Assembly (NCBI RefSeq): GCF_000251145.1
Contig: NZ_AIDW01000016.1
Span: 1-64,000 of the forward strand
Direction of reading: 5' to 3'
Source of the DNA: Sphingomonas sp. PAMC 26621
GTDB lineage: Bacteria; Pseudomonadota; Alphaproteobacteria; Sphingomonadales; Sphingomonadaceae
Length of the DNA stretch: 64,000 nt
Part shown: piece by piece, positions 53,427-62,997 of the stretch
How positions within the stretch are numbered: the stretch's first letter is position 1
How the letters are laid out: the number at the start of each line of letters is the position of its first letter
The notes under the pieces: model-generated
Databases searched by the model: none
What the model saw: the letters and a program-made list of their open reading frames with translations, nothing else
What the model was told of the DNA's origin: nothing
Made by a program: the position numbers and the translations under genes

Positions 53427-54437
53427 ATGATCGTGCATACCGATGGAACTGTCAGCATTCAGGTCAATGGCGAGCATCGCCGGGTTCGCAGCGGGTTGAG
53501 CCTCGCCGATCTCGCCGCCGATCTCGGGCTGATGCCCGAAAAGGTCGCGGTCGAACGCAATCTGGCGGTGGTGCCGCGTTCCACGCTCGGCGAGGTGATG
53601 GTCGAGGACGGCGACGAGCTGGAGATCGTCCATTTCGTCGGCGGCGGGGATCATGCGCCTTCGGTCAAGGCGGATAGCTGGACCGTTGCGGGGCGGACGT
53701 TCCGCTCACGGCTGATCGTCGGCACGGGCAAGTATAAGGATTTCGCGCAGAATGCCGCCGCGCTCGAAGCCTCGGGCGCGGAGATCGTCACCGTCGCGGT
53801 GCGGCGGGTGAACGTCAGCGATCCGAACGCGCCGATGCTGACCGACTTCATCGATCCCAAGAAGGTCACTTATCTGCCCAATACCGCGGGTTGCTTCGAT
53901 GCCGACTCGGCGATCCGCACGCTGCGGCTGGCGCGCGAGGCGGGCGGCTGGGACCTGGTCAAGCTCGAGGTGCTCGGCGAGGCACGGACGCTGTATCCCG
54001 ACATGGTCGAGACGCTCCGCGCCACCGAAGTGCTCGCGAACGAGGGGTTCCTGCCGATGGTCTATTGCGTCGACGATCCGATCGCGGCGAAGCGGCTCGA
54101 GAATGCAGGCGCGGTCGCGATCATGCCGCTCGGCGCGCCGATCGGATCGGGGCTGGGGATCCAGAACCGCGTGACGATCCGCCTCATCGTCGAAGGTGCG
54201 AGCGTGCCGGTGCTGGTCGATGCGGGCGTGGGTTCGGCGTCGGATGCCGCGGTCGCGATGGAGCTCGGGTGCGACGGGGTGTTGATGAACACCGCGATCG
54301 CCGAAGCGAAGGACCCGATCATGATGGCGGCGGCGATGAAGGCCGGGGTCGAGGCGGGACGGCTGTCGTATCTCGCGGGGCGGATGGGGATGCGACGCTA
54401 CGCCGATCCGTCTAGCCCGCTGGCGGGGCTGATCTGA
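53427..54437 (+). CDS. thiG: ThiS-ThiG fusion: sulfur carrier protein and thiazole synthase
   Basis: 336 residues. Residues 1-70 are a ThiS ubiquitin-like domain ([24 protein letters not shown] to [10 protein letters not shown]), followed by a short linker and a full ThiG barrel. ThiG motifs are [15 protein letters not shown], the Schiff-base lysine in [17 protein letters not shown], and [17 protein letters not shown] then [22 protein letters not shown]. ThiG makes the thiazole of thiamine using sulfur carried on the ThiS C-terminal glycine. Here the glycines are internal. GGAAGG precedes the ATG. Divergent from aroQ; no TPP riboswitch seen in the 132-bp gap. Confidence 0.93.
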   Translation: MIVHTDGTVSIQVNGEHRRVRSGLSLADLAADLGLMPEKVAVERNLAVVPRSTLGEVMVEDGDELEIVHFVGGGDHAPSVKADSWTVAGRTFRSRLIVGTGKYKDFAQNAAALEASGAEIVTVAVRRVNVSDPNAPMLTDFIDPKKVTYLPNTAGCFDADSAIRTLRLAREAGGWDLVKLEVLGEARTLYPDMVETLRATEVLANEGFLPMVYCVDDPIAAKRLENAGAVAIMPLGAPIGSGLGIQNRVTIRLIVEGASVPVLVDAGVGSASDAAVAMELGCDGVLMNTAIAEAKDPIMMAAAMKAGVEAGRLSYLAGRMGMRRYADPSSPLAGLI

Positions 54438-54507
54438 GGAAATAGTTGAGGGGGCGGGGGGCGTCGTGGCCGCCGCTGCCCCGTTACGCCGACGCTCCCC
54501 GAAGCAG

Positions 54508-54600
54508 CGTCATGCTGAACTTGTTCTAGCATCCACCGTGTAGCGGGTTCGGACCGGACTCGGCCCGCGGTGGACCCTGAAACGCGTTCAGGGTGACGGT
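54508..54600. repeat. Interspersed palindromic repeat, family B (copy 3)
   Basis: Left arm CGTCATGCTGAACTTGTTCT then AGCATCCACC; right arm GGTGGACCCTGAAACGCGTT then CAGGGTGACG. The two arms are less alike than in copy 2, so this copy is older or mixed. It lies between the convergent thiSG and truA genes. Confidence 0.8.
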
Positions 54601-54640
54601 GGGAAATATGATGGACCGGGAACGGTATAGCCCGCTGGTA

Positions 54641-54680
54641 CGCCACCCGCCACCCGCCACCCGCCACCCGCCACCCGCCG
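54641..54680. repeat. Short tandem repeat of a 7-base unit
   Basis: About five and a half copies of CGCCACC end to end, just beyond the truA stop codon. Copy number is likely to vary between strains through slippage. Confidence 0.85.
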
Positions 54681-54685
54681 CGACC

Positions 54686-55426
54686 TCAGCGATAATCCGC
54701 CCGCAAGAAATACAGCCCATCAGGCGGCGCATTGAACCCCAATGCGGTCCGGTCGCGCGCGTCGAGCGCGGTCGTCATGTCGGCGGGCGCCCATTTCCCT
54801 TCGCCGACCAACGCCAGACACCCGACCATCGACCGCACCTGATGATGCAGGAACGACCGCGCCGAGGCGAACACGCTGATCCGTTCCCCCTCCGCCACGA
54901 CCTCCAGCCGGTCGAGCGTGCGCAGCGGGCTGTCCGCCTGGCAATGCGCCGAGCGGAAGGTGGTGAAGTCGTGCCGCCCGACCAGCCGCGCCGCTCCGTC
55001 CGCCATCGCGGCGACATCGAGCGCCGCGGGGATCCGCCATGCGAGGCCGCGTTCGAACGTCAGCGGCGCGCGGCGGGTGACGATGCGGAACTCGTAATGC
55101 CGCCCGATGCAGGAGAAACGCGCGTGCCAGTCGTCCGGCACGATCTCGCACCCCGTGATCGCTACAGGATCGGGCCGCAGCTTGGCGTTGAGCGCCTCCT
55201 GCAGTCGGAAGGGGGCGATATCGCGCGCGAGATCGATATGCGCGCGCATCGCGATCCCGTGGACCCCAGCGTCGGTCCGCCCGGCGGCGTGGACCGCGAC
55301 CGTTTCGCCGGTGATCGCGTGTGCCGCGCGCTCGATCGAGGCCTGGACGGTCGGGCCGTGGTGTTGCCGCTGCCAACCCATGAACGGGCGGCCGTCATAT
55401 TCGACCGTCAGCGCGAACCGCGTCAA
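54686..55426 (-). CDS. truA: tRNA pseudouridine(38-40) synthase
   Basis: 246 residues from a TTG start that overlaps the fmt stop. TruA motifs are [16 protein letters not shown], the catalytic aspartate in [21 protein letters not shown] near residue 52, and [21 protein letters not shown]. Modifies the anticodon arm of several tRNAs. Coupled to fmt. Confidence 0.96.
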   Translation of the reverse strand: MTRFALTVEYDGRPFMGWQRQHHGPTVQASIERAAHAITGETVAVHAAGRTDAGVHGIAMRAHIDLARDIAPFRLQEALNAKLRPDPVAITGCEIVPDDWHARFSCIGRHYEFRIVTRRAPLTFERGLAWRIPAALDVAAMADGAARLVGRHDFTTFRSAHCQADSPLRTLDRLEVVAEGERISVFASARSFLHHQVRSMVGCLALVGEGKWAPADMTTALDARDRTALGFNAPPDGLYFLRADYR

Positions 55427-56352
55427 AGTTGGGTTCCGACGGGGATCGCGAATCCACGGAGCAACTCGGGCGCGGTCATGACGCCACGTCCCGCGCGCTG
55501 AAGCAACGTCGGCCGGATCGCGCCCTCCGCGCAGGCGATAGTGAGGTCGGCGTCGAGCACGCTTCCGGTGGCGTTGTCGGTTCCGTCCTGTGGCGCGGGC
55601 GCGCCGGACGACCGGACGATCTCGGCCGCCAGAACGCGAACGCGCTCACCGCCGATTTCGAACCACGCCCCTGGAGGGTTGAACGCGCGGGTCTGGCGCT
55701 CGACCGCGGCCGCATCCTGCGCGAAGTCGAGCCGTGTCTCGGCCTTGTCGATCTTGGCGGCGTAGGTGACGCCGTCCTCGGGCTGCACGATCGGGGGATA
55801 AGCCGGCAGGTCAGCGAGCGTCGTGATCATCAGCCGCGCTCCCATCGCGCTGAGTTCGTCGGTCATCATCCCCGCGGTCTTTGCGCCGATCGGTGTTTCG
55901 TCGCGCAACAGCACCGGGCCGGTATCGAGTCCGGCCTCCATCTGCATGATGCACACGCCGGTCGCGGCATCCCCGGCGAGGATCGCGCGCTGGATCGGCG
56001 CCGCGCCGCGCCAGCGCGGGAGCAGCGAGGCGTGGACGTTGAGACACCCGTGCGCCGGCGCATTGAGGATCGCGCGCGGCAGGATGAGGCCATAAGCGGC
56101 GACCACCGCAAGATCGGCGGCGAACCCGGCGAATTCGGCCTGCGCCGCGGGGTCGCGTAGCGTGACGGGGGTGCGGACGGGGATCCCGAGTGCCTCCGCG
56201 CGCGCGTGGACCGGGGTGGGGGTCAACGTCTTGCCGCGTCCGGCGCGACGCGGCGGCTGGCTGTACGACGCGACGACGTCATGCCCCGCATCAACCAGCG
56301 CCTGCAGGATCGGGACCGAGAAGTCGGGCGTGCCCATGAAGATGATACGCAT
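55423..56352 (-). CDS. fmt: Methionyl-tRNA formyltransferase
   Basis: 309 residues. Formylates initiator Met-tRNA with 10-formyl-THF. Motifs are [20 protein letters not shown] at the start, the catalytic [24 protein letters not shown] and [13 protein letters not shown] chose the ATG at 56352 since the family begins with exactly this strand; the open frame upstream codes for nothing like Fmt. Its usual partner def lies 850 bp away, on the opposite strand after recR. Confidence 0.97.
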   Translation of the reverse strand: MRIIFMGTPDFSVPILQALVDAGHDVVASYSQPPRRAGRGKTLTPTPVHARAEALGIPVRTPVTLRDPAAQAEFAGFAADLAVVAAYGLILPRAILNAPAHGCLNVHASLLPRWRGAAPIQRAILAGDAATGVCIMQMEAGLDTGPVLLRDETPIGAKTAGMMTDELSAMGARLMITTLADLPAYPPIVQPEDGVTYAAKIDKAETRLDFAQDAAAVERQTRAFNPPGAWFEIGGERVRVLAAEIVRSSGAPAPQDGTDNATGSVLDADLTIACAEGAIRPTLLQRAGRGVMTAPELLRGFAIPVGTQL

Positions 56353-56469
56353 GCCACGGCTCTTGCGAGGGCGTGCGGCCAAACACAAGGCTTCGCGTCC
56401 GCCCCGTGGAGCGACGCCCCCGACCGACGCCGGGGTGACGAACGCGTATCGCGGCCCTATCTGTTCTGG

Positions 56470-57066
56470 ATGGCGTCTCCCGAAATCGAAGCCCTTACGC
56501 AGGCGCTCAGCAAGCTTCCCGGGCTCGGGCCGCGATCGGCAAGGCGGGCGGTGCTGCACCTCCTCAAGAAGCGCGAGGCGGCGCTTGGCCCGCTGCTCAA
56601 TGCTCTCATGGCCGTCGATGAAAACCTCGCAACCTGTTCAATTTGCGGGAATGTCGACACGACCAACCCATGCGGCGTGTGCAGCGATCAACGCCGCGAC
56701 GCGCGCGCCTTATGTGTCGTCGAGGAGGTTGCGGACCTGTGGGCGCTCGATCGCTCGCGCCTGTTCCCGGGGCGTTTCCATGTTCTTGGCGGGCGGCTGT
56801 CGGCGCTCGAGGGGGTTCGCCCCGAAGACCTCGCGATCGATTCGCTGGTGCGGCGGATTGCGGAAGGCGGGATCGACGAGGTCGTGCTCGCGATGAACGC
56901 GACGCTCGAGGGGCAGACCACCGCGCATTACATCGCCGAGCGGATCGAACGCTTCCCGGTCCGGATCACGCAGCTTGCACACGGTTTGCCGGTCGGCGGC
57001 GAGCTCGATTATCTCGATGAAGGAACGCTGGCACAGGCCCTGCGCGCCCGGCGGCCTGTCGCCTAG
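56470..57066 (+). CDS. recR: Recombination protein RecR
   Basis: 198 residues. Part of RecFOR loading of RecA at gaps. N-terminal helix-hairpin-helix [20 protein letters not shown], a C4 zinc finger [16 protein letters not shown], and a Toprim domain with [14 protein letters not shown] and [23 protein letters not shown]. Divergent from fmt with a 117-bp gap. Confidence 0.96.
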   Translation: MASPEIEALTQALSKLPGLGPRSARRAVLHLLKKREAALGPLLNALMAVDENLATCSICGNVDTTNPCGVCSDQRRDARALCVVEEVADLWALDRSRLFPGRFHVLGGRLSALEGVRPEDLAIDSLVRRIAEGGIDEVVLAMNATLEGQTTAHYIAERIERFPVRITQLAHGLPVGGELDYLDEGTLAQALRARRPVA

Positions 57067-57088
57067 GGATTGAAACCTACTCTAACCT

Positions 57089-57162
57089 CTTCTTATCTTT
57101 GCGCCTTTGTGGCTTTGTGCGAAAAAGACCTTTTCGCACGAAGCCACAAAGGCACGAAGAAG
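57089..57162. repeat. Interspersed palindromic repeat, family F
   Basis: Left arm CTTTGTGGCTTTGTGCGAAAA and right arm TTTTCGCACGAAGCCACAAAG pair with few mismatches around a short loop; the outer parts CTTCTT and AAGAAG also pair. Lower GC than its surroundings. Lies between recR and def. Confidence 0.8.
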
Positions 57163-57210
57163 CAGGGCAGCAACCTTGACGCGCTGCGCGGGCTTTCCTA
57201 GCTCGCGGGC

Positions 57211-57741
57211 ATGGCAATCCTCGAAATCCTAGAAGTCCCGCATCCCGGCCTCCGCGCCGTCGCGAAGCCCGTCGCAACCGTCGATGATTCGGTCCGCAAG
57301 ATCGTCTCCGACATGTTCGACACGATGTACGATGCGCGGGGGATCGGCCTCGCCGCGACCCAGGTCGCGATCGAGCAGCGGATCGTCGTGATCGACCTGC
57401 AGGAAACCGAAGGCGAGGGCGAAGACGCCAAGCCGGTTAAGAACCCGCTGGTGTTCATCAACCCGGAGCTGCTCTCGGTCAGCGAGGAAACCTCGTTTTA
57501 CGCCGAGGGATGCCTGTCGATCCCCGAGCAATATGCCGATGTCGAGCGCCCCGCGCGGTGCCGCGCGGCGTGGCTCGACGAGCAGGGCACGCGGCAGGAG
57601 GGCGACATGGACGGCCTGCTGGCGACCGCGCTCCAGCATGAGATCGACCACCTCAACGGCGTGCTGTTCATCGATCACATCTCGAAGCTCAAGCGCGACA
57701 TGCTGATGAAAAAGCTGAACAAGATGCGCAAGGCGGGCTGA
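57211..57741 (+). CDS. def: Peptide deformylase
   Basis: 176 residues. Removes the formyl group from nascent proteins. The three family motifs are GIGLAATQVA, EGCLSIPEQYADV and the metal-binding LQHEIDHLNGVLF. Normal length for the alphaproteobacterial type. It lies after recR, separated by a family F repeat. Confidence 0.97.
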   Translation: MAILEILEVPHPGLRAVAKPVATVDDSVRKIVSDMFDTMYDARGIGLAATQVAIEQRIVVIDLQETEGEGEDAKPVKNPLVFINPELLSVSEETSFYAEGCLSIPEQYADVERPARCRAAWLDEQGTRQEGDMDGLLATALQHEIDHLNGVLFIDHISKLKRDMLMKKLNKMRKAG

Positions 57742-57755
57742 AACCAATCTCCTGT

Positions 57756-57833
57756 GTTCTCCTGCGAAAGCAGGAGCCCAGGGTTACGAGCGCAGTTTCT
57801 TGTTACCCTGGACCCCTGCTTTCGCAGGAGAAC
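57756..57833. repeat. Interspersed palindromic repeat, family D (well-preserved copy)
   Basis: Arms GTTCTCCTGCGAAAGCAGGA then GCCCAGGGTTAC, and GTTACCCTGGACCCCTGCTT then TCGCAGGAGAAC; each arm also contains its own small hairpin. Lies between the convergent ends of def and the formate-THF ligase gene, where it could act as a two-way terminator. Confidence 0.85.
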
Positions 57834-57854
57834 GGTGGCTGATCCCCGGCTCCT

Positions 57855-59519
57855 TCAGAACAACCCCTCGATTTCGCCCTCAGCCCCGAACCGGATTCCC
57901 TCCGCCGCCGGAACGCGCGGCAGGCCCGGCATCGTCATGATCTCCCCGCAAATCGCGACCACGAACCCCGCACCCGCGCTGAGCCGAACCTCGCGGACCG
58001 GCACGACATGCCCGGTCGGCGCGCCAAGCTTCGCGGGGTCGGTCGAAAAGCTGTACTGCGTCTTCGCCATGCACACCGGCAGATGCCCGAAGCCGGCCGC
58101 TTCCCAACGTGCGAGCTGCGCCAGCACCGACGGATCGGCGACCGCTTCCTCGGCGCGGTAGATGCGCGTCGCGACGGTGTTGATCTTGTCGAACAGCGAC
58201 AGGTCGTCGGGATAGAGCGGTGCGAACTGTCCCGCGCCGTGATCGCACAGGGCGACCACCGCCTCCGCCAGCGCCTCCGCGCCTGCACCGCCGTCTGCCC
58301 AATGCGTGCACAGGATCGCCTCGCACCCCTGTGCCGCCGCGATGCCGCGGATCGCCTCGAATTCCTCGGGCGTGTCGCTGTCGAAGCGGTTGACCGCGAC
58401 CACCACCGGAACCCCGAACGCGCGGACATTCTCGATATGCCGCGCGAGGTTGACGCCACCGCGCCGGACCGCCTCGACGTCGGGGGCGGACAGGTCCGCC
58501 TTAGCGACCCCGCCGTTCATCTTCAGCGCGCGGACGGTCGCGACGATTACGGTTGCGGCGGGCTTGAGCCCCGCCTGGCGGCATTTGATGTCGAAGAACT
58601 TCTCCGCGCCGAGGTCCGCGCCGAAGCCCGCCTCGGTCACGACGTAATCGGCCAGCCCGAGCGCGGTGCGCGTCGCGATCACCGAGTTGCAGCCATGCGC
58701 GATATTGGCGAACGGCCCGCCGTGGATCAGCGCGGGCGTGCCCTCGAGCGTCTGGACGAGGTTGGGCTTGATAGCCTGCGCGAGCAGCACCGCCATCGCG
58801 CCGTCGGCCTTGAGGTCGCGCGCGGTCACTGGCTGGCGGTCGCGCGTATAGGCGACGACGATTCGACCGAGCCGCGCCTCGAGATCGTGCAGGTCGGTGG
58901 CGAGACACAGGATCGCCATCACTTCCGAGGCGACGGTGATGTCGAACCCGCTCTCGCGCGGGAAGCCGTTGGCCGGGCCGCCCAGCGACTGCGCGATGTC
59001 GCGCAGCGCACGGTCGTTCATGTCGAGCACGCGCCGCCACACGATCCGCCGCACGTCGATGTCGAGCGCATTGCCCCAGTGGACGTGGTTGTCGATCATC
59101 GCCGCGAGCAGATTATGCGCCGAAGTGATCGCGTGGAAATCGCCGGTGAAGTGAAGGTTGATGTCTTCCATCGGCACGACCTGCGCATAACCGCCCCCGG
59201 TCGCGCCGCCCTTGGTGCCGAAGCACGGGCCGAGCGAAGGCTCGCGCAGCGCGAGCATCGTCTTGCGCCCGGTCCGCACCAGCGCGTCCGCAAGTCCGAC
59301 CGACGTGGTCGACTTGCCTTCGCCCGCCGGCGTCGGGTTGATCGCGGTGACGAGGATCAGCTTGCCCGTCTCGGTCGCGGCGGGGAGCCGCGAAAGGTCG
59401 AGCTTTGCCTTGTAATGCCCATAGGGCTCGACCGCTTCGGCCGGGATTCCGGCGGTGGCGGCAATCGTCCCGATCGGGAGCAGGGTGGCGGCGCGCGAGA
59501 TCGCGATGTCAGAGAGCAT
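57855..59519 (-). CDS. fhs: Formate-tetrahydrofolate ligase
   Basis: 554 residues. Makes 10-formyl-THF from formate, THF and ATP. Motifs are [23 protein letters not shown] (P-loop) and [39 protein letters not shown] and [21 protein letters not shown]. It links with fmt and the 5-formyl-THF cyclo-ligase as one-carbon genes in this window, though not in one operon. Confidence 0.97.
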   Translation of the reverse strand: MLSDIAISRAATLLPIGTIAATAGIPAEAVEPYGHYKAKLDLSRLPAATETGKLILVTAINPTPAGEGKSTTSVGLADALVRTGRKTMLALREPSLGPCFGTKGGATGGGYAQVVPMEDINLHFTGDFHAITSAHNLLAAMIDNHVHWGNALDIDVRRIVWRRVLDMNDRALRDIAQSLGGPANGFPRESGFDITVASEVMAILCLATDLHDLEARLGRIVVAYTRDRQPVTARDLKADGAMAVLLAQAIKPNLVQTLEGTPALIHGGPFANIAHGCNSVIATRTALGLADYVVTEAGFGADLGAEKFFDIKCRQAGLKPAATVIVATVRALKMNGGVAKADLSAPDVEAVRRGGVNLARHIENVRAFGVPVVVAVNRFDSDTPEEFEAIRGIAAAQGCEAILCTHWADGGAGAEALAEAVVALCDHGAGQFAPLYPDDLSLFDKINTVATRIYRAEEAVADPSVLAQLARWEAAGFGHLPVCMAKTQYSFSTDPAKLGAPTGHVVPVREVRLSAGAGFVVAICGEIMTMPGLPRVPAAEGIRFGAEGEIEGLF

Positions 59520-59650
59520 GCGACCGCCTTATCGCGTGTCTTGCCGAAGGGGGAGGGGGAACGTAACCCGCGCGGGATTTGCGACCGCCCGTGCTTGTCC
59601 GCCCACGTCCCCGCGGGTACAGTTCCCAAAATGTTCCAGAAAGATCTTGC

Positions 59651-61135
59651 ATGACCGGCCTGACGATTTCCCTGCTCGCGATCGGCGCCTTGCTCGTCGG
59701 GCTCGCGTTCGGCTGGCTGCTCGGCAATCGCCCGCTCGCTGCCGCGCGCGCCGATGCCGCTGCGCGCGATGCCGATTTCCGCCGCGCGATCGTCGATCTT
59801 GCGAGCGCCGAACAGCGCGCGCGCGAGGCGGAGCAATTGAAAGTCGACCTGGCGGCGCTGCGCGACGAGCGCGACGTTGCGCGACTCGAGAGCACTGCGC
59901 TCAAGACGCACGCCTCGGCGTTCGAGAATCGGCTCGCCGAGATGCGCGATGCGGATGAGGCGCGGTTGAAGATGGTGCGTGAGACGCATGAGACGCGGAT
60001 CGCCGAACTGCTCCACGCCAAGGACCTGCTCGCAACGCAATTCGCCGAGGTTTCGAACAAGCTGCTCAAGGATGCGCAGGAAGTCTTCCTCAAGCGCGCC
60101 GACGAACGCTTCCGCCAGTCCGAGGAGACCGCGGGGCAGAACCTCAAGTCGATGCTCCAGCCGGTCAGCGATCGCCTGCTGCGCTATGAGGAGGCGGTGA
60201 CCAAGGTCGAGGTCGACCGCGTCAGCGCGTTCGACCAGTTGAAGGGGCAGCTCGAGGGGCTTCGGGTTGGCCAGGAAAAGGTTTCGAGCGAAGCGGCGAA
60301 ACTCGTCAATTCGCTCCGCAACGCGCCCAAGTCACGCGGGCGGTGGGGCGAGCAGCAGCTCAAGAATGTGTTGGAAACCTGTGGCTTGTCGGAACATACC
60401 GATTTCCAGACCGAAGTTTCGGTCGCGGGTGGCGACGAGGGCGGTCGGCTGCGGCCGGATGCGATCGTGACCGTGCCGGGCGGGCGCAGCCTGGTGATCG
60501 ACGCCAAGGTCTCGCTCAACGCCTATCAGGATGCGTTCGGCGCGGTCGACGAGGCGGAGCGGACGAAGGGACTGACAATGCACGCCGCGGCGATGCGTGC
60601 GCACGTCAACGGGCTGGGCAACAAGGCCTATTGGAGCCAGTTCGCCGATGCGCCGGATTACGTCATCATGTTCGTGCCGGGCGAGCATTTCCTCACGGCG
60701 GCGCTCGAGCAGGATCCGACCTTGTGGGACTTCGCGTTCGACAAGCGCGTGCTGCTTGCGACGCCGACCAACCTGATCGCAATCGCGCGGACGGTGGCGG
60801 CGGTGTGGCGGCAGGAGCGACTCGCCAAGGAAGCGGCGGAGATCGGGCGTCTCGGCAAGGAATTGTACGAGCGGCTTGCCAAGGCGGCGGGGGACATGCG
60901 CAAGGTCGGCAGCGGGCTGACGAGCGCGGTCAACAATTACAACACGTTCGTCTCCAGCTTCGAGAGCCGCGTGCTGGTGACGGGGCGCAAGTTCCGCGAC
61001 CTTAACATCGAGACGACCGCGCGCGAGATCGAGGACGTCCCCCCGGTCGAGGCGCTCGCGCGCTATGGCGAGCCTGCTTCGCTTCCGACCCCCGAAGAGT
61101 CGGCCAAGGACGCAGAGGCGTTGACCGCTTCTTAA
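59651..61135 (+). CDS. rmuC: DNA recombination protein RmuC
   Basis: 494 residues. One N-terminal membrane helix (LTISLLAIGALLVGLAFGWLL), a long coiled coil at about 30-220, and a restriction-endonuclease-like RmuC domain with GRWGEQQLKNVLETCGLSEHTDF and the PD-D/ExK-type strand RPDAIVTVPGGRSLVIDAKVSLNAY. Limits inversions between short repeats in E. coli, a role of some interest in a genome with many inverted repeats. ATG chosen at 59651 as the frame upstream is not family-like. Confidence 0.94.
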   Translation: MTGLTISLLAIGALLVGLAFGWLLGNRPLAAARADAAARDADFRRAIVDLASAEQRAREAEQLKVDLAALRDERDVARLESTALKTHASAFENRLAEMRDADEARLKMVRETHETRIAELLHAKDLLATQFAEVSNKLLKDAQEVFLKRADERFRQSEETAGQNLKSMLQPVSDRLLRYEEAVTKVEVDRVSAFDQLKGQLEGLRVGQEKVSSEAAKLVNSLRNAPKSRGRWGEQQLKNVLETCGLSEHTDFQTEVSVAGGDEGGRLRPDAIVTVPGGRSLVIDAKVSLNAYQDAFGAVDEAERTKGLTMHAAAMRAHVNGLGNKAYWSQFADAPDYVIMFVPGEHFLTAALEQDPTLWDFAFDKRVLLATPTNLIAIARTVAAVWRQERLAKEAAEIGRLGKELYERLAKAAGDMRKVGSGLTSAVNNYNTFVSSFESRVLVTGRKFRDLNIETTAREIEDVPPVEALARYGEPASLPTPEESAKDAEALTAS

Positions 61136-61172
61136 CGTTCCGCGCGATAGCCTGACGCCGAAAGGACGGTGT

Positions 61173-61310
61173 ATGTCGCGTATCAGTCAGGACGAGAGGC
61201 CGGAACGCCGGGACGGCGACCGCCGTGTCGCGGCGTCGCCATCCTATCGCGGGGAGGAGCGGCGCAGGCACGACCGCCGCGCGATGCCGGACCAAACGCC
61301 GTCCGCCTGA
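61173..61310 (+). CDS. 45-residue basic micro-protein upstream of a PilZ gene
   Basis: An ATG frame with AAAGGA six bases ahead. The peptide is strongly charged, with two arginine clusters (ERPERRDGDRR and RGEERRRHDRR). It ends two bases before the ATG of the PilZ gene, which itself lacks a ribosome site, so translation of the PilZ gene probably depends on this frame. It could be a regulatory leader or a small nucleic-acid or c-di-GMP-binding partner. No family recognised. Confidence 0.55.
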   Translation: MSRISQDERPERRDGDRRVAASPSYRGEERRRHDRRAMPDQTPSA

Positions 61311-61311
61311 C

Positions 61312-61722
61312 ATGATCCGTCTTCACGCAGCGCCGCCCGAAAGCGCGTCCACAGAACCAACGACGCCCGCGCTAACCGGCGTCGTCTCCGAAGCCGCACC
61401 TGATGGAACCTCCGACGACGCCGAAGCGGAACGCCGGCTCGGCGACCGGGTCGCGTTGACCGTCGGCATCACGCTGCGCGAGCGCAACTGGAAGGCGCAA
61501 CCCGCCGGGCTGATCGACCTGTCGCGCACCGGGTGCCGCGTCAACAACCTGACGATCGCGGCGGGCACGGTCGTGTGGGTGAAGCTCCCCGGGCTCGAGC
61601 CGTTCGAGGCGAAGGTGAGCTGGTGTCAGGGATGGCAGTGCGGGATCCGCTTCCAGCAACCGATGCACCCCGCGGTGTTCGACCATTTCATCGCGCGCAA
61701 CGCTGGCGTGGTCGTGCGCTGA
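61312..61722 (+). CDS. PilZ domain protein
   Basis: 136 residues. An N-terminal disordered part of about 40 residues, then a PilZ fold: RRLGDRVAL in place of the c-di-GMP motif RxxxR, and DLSRTGCRVNNL matching D/NxSxxG. Both motifs are kept well enough for c-di-GMP binding to be likely. Hydrophobic strands follow (TVVWVKLPGLEPFEAKVSWCQGWQCGIRFQQPM). Effector target unknown. Two bases after the micro-gene and probably coupled to it. Confidence 0.85.
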   Translation: MIRLHAAPPESASTEPTTPALTGVVSEAAPDGTSDDAEAERRLGDRVALTVGITLRERNWKAQPAGLIDLSRTGCRVNNLTIAAGTVVWVKLPGLEPFEAKVSWCQGWQCGIRFQQPMHPAVFDHFIARNAGVVVR

Positions 61723-61800
61723 GGTTCGCCCTTTCTCCCTCGGACGGGGAGGGGGAGACATGCCTCCGTCTGTTTCAGAACGGAAGTATCCCCAGACGCG

Positions 61801-61830
61801 CTTCCCCGGCGAAAGCCTGGGCTGAGTAGG
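61801..61830. repeat. Half copy of a family A repeat
   Basis: CTTCCCCGGCGAAAGCCTGG matches the left arm of family A with two changes; no right arm follows. Lies between the PilZ gene and the end of the methyltransferase gene. Confidence 0.6.
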
Positions 61831-61913
61831 GACGTGCGAGGTCCGGGCGCGCATCCGCCAGGTACCATCGCCCTCACGCCCGGGTCACGGCGTTCGCCGC
61901 AGAAGCGATCAGG

Positions 61914-62716
61914 TCAGTTACGTTTGACCGCGTCCAGAACCTGATATGCCATTACCGCGGTCGCAACCGCCGCATTGAGGCTGTCGGCCTTCCCGAGCAT
62001 CGGGATCTTGACCAGCGTGTCGCACGCGGCGGCATAGTCTGCGGGCATCCCCTGCGCCTCGTTCCCCGTCAGCAGGAAGGTCGGCGCGGCATAGGTCGCC
62101 GCGCGGTAATCCGTCGTGGTATCGAGGCTCAGCCCGACGAGCTGCCCCGGCCCACCCCGCAACCACGGTAGGAACGCGTCCCACTCGCACTGGACGACCG
62201 GCACGGTGAACAGCGCGCCCATGCTCGCGCGGACCGCCTCGACCGAGAAGGGGTCGACACATTCGCCGATCAGGATCAGCCCGCCCGCGCCGACCGCATC
62301 GCCGGTGCGCAGGATCGTCCCGAGATTCCCGGATCGCGCAACCGTTCCGCGACCAGCCAGATCGGCGATGTGCTGCGGTCAAGCGCGTCGAGCGTCCGCG
62401 TGAATTCGGCGAAGACGCCGACCACCGCCTGCGGGTTATCCTTGCCCGACAGTTTCGACAGGATATCGGGCACGGTCTCGATCGCCTCGCCCCCCGCCGC
62501 CTCGACCGCCTCGACCAGCACCTGCACCAGCGGATGCGCGGCGCTGTCACGCGCGAAGAACAGATAGTGCGGGATCCGCCCCGCCTCGCGCGCCTCGGTC
62601 AGGATGCGCAGGCCCTCGGCGAGAAACAGCCCTTCCTCGCGGCGGTGGCGCTTTTCGCGCAAGGACCGGACGCGCTTGATCAGCGGGTTCGAATAGGCCG
62701 TGATTTCGCGGGGCAT
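61914..62716 (-). pseudogene. Frameshifted TrmH-family (SpoU) rRNA 2'-O-methyltransferase
   Basis: The N-terminal part, read from the ATG at 62716, is a normal TrmH-family protein (ITAYSNPLIKRVRSLREKRH, EGLFLAEGLRILTEA, VVGVFAEFTRTLDALD) up to WLVAERLRDPG at about 62330. There the frame breaks: with one more G in the run at 62328-62330 (CCC on the plus strand) the sequence would continue as PGNLGTILRTGDAVGAGGLILIGE, the SPOUT methyl-donor motif, and then the intact C-terminal part MGALFTVPVVQCEWDAFLPW to LLTGNEAQGMP. As read, the frame stops at 62276. A real frameshift or a sequencing error in a short G run; otherwise a full-length gene of about 267 codons. Confidence 0.85.
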
Positions 62717-62724
62717 TGAAGTGT

Positions 62725-62997
62725 TCAGTCCTCGCCGAACTTGGCCTCGACCAGAGCGCACAGCGCCCCGACCGCCGTCTCGGCATGCTCGCCCTCGGCG
62801 GAGATGACGATCGTGTCGCCCATCGCCGCGCCGAGCATCATCAGCCCCATGATCGAGGTGCCCGTCACCGATCCGGCGCCGTCCTTCTCGACATGGAGCT
62901 CGCACGGCTGGGTTGCGGCAAGCGTCACGAACTTGGCGCTGGCGCGCGCGTGCAGCCCGCGCCGGTTGGTGATCTGGACGCTCCGGCTCGCCGACAT
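62725..62997 (-). CDS. Phosphocarrier protein HPr (regulatory PTS)
   Basis: 90 residues. The phosphorylated histidine is in RRGLHARASAKFV near residue 17, and the regulatory serine region is TGTSIMGLMMLGAAMGD. Alphaproteobacterial HPr works with EIIA-type proteins and HPr kinase in regulation, not sugar uptake. Its ATG overlaps the EIIA stop. Confidence 0.94.
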   Translation of the reverse strand: MSASRSVQITNRRGLHARASAKFVTLAATQPCELHVEKDGAGSVTGTSIMGLMMLGAAMGDTIVISAEGEHAETAVGALCALVEAKFGED

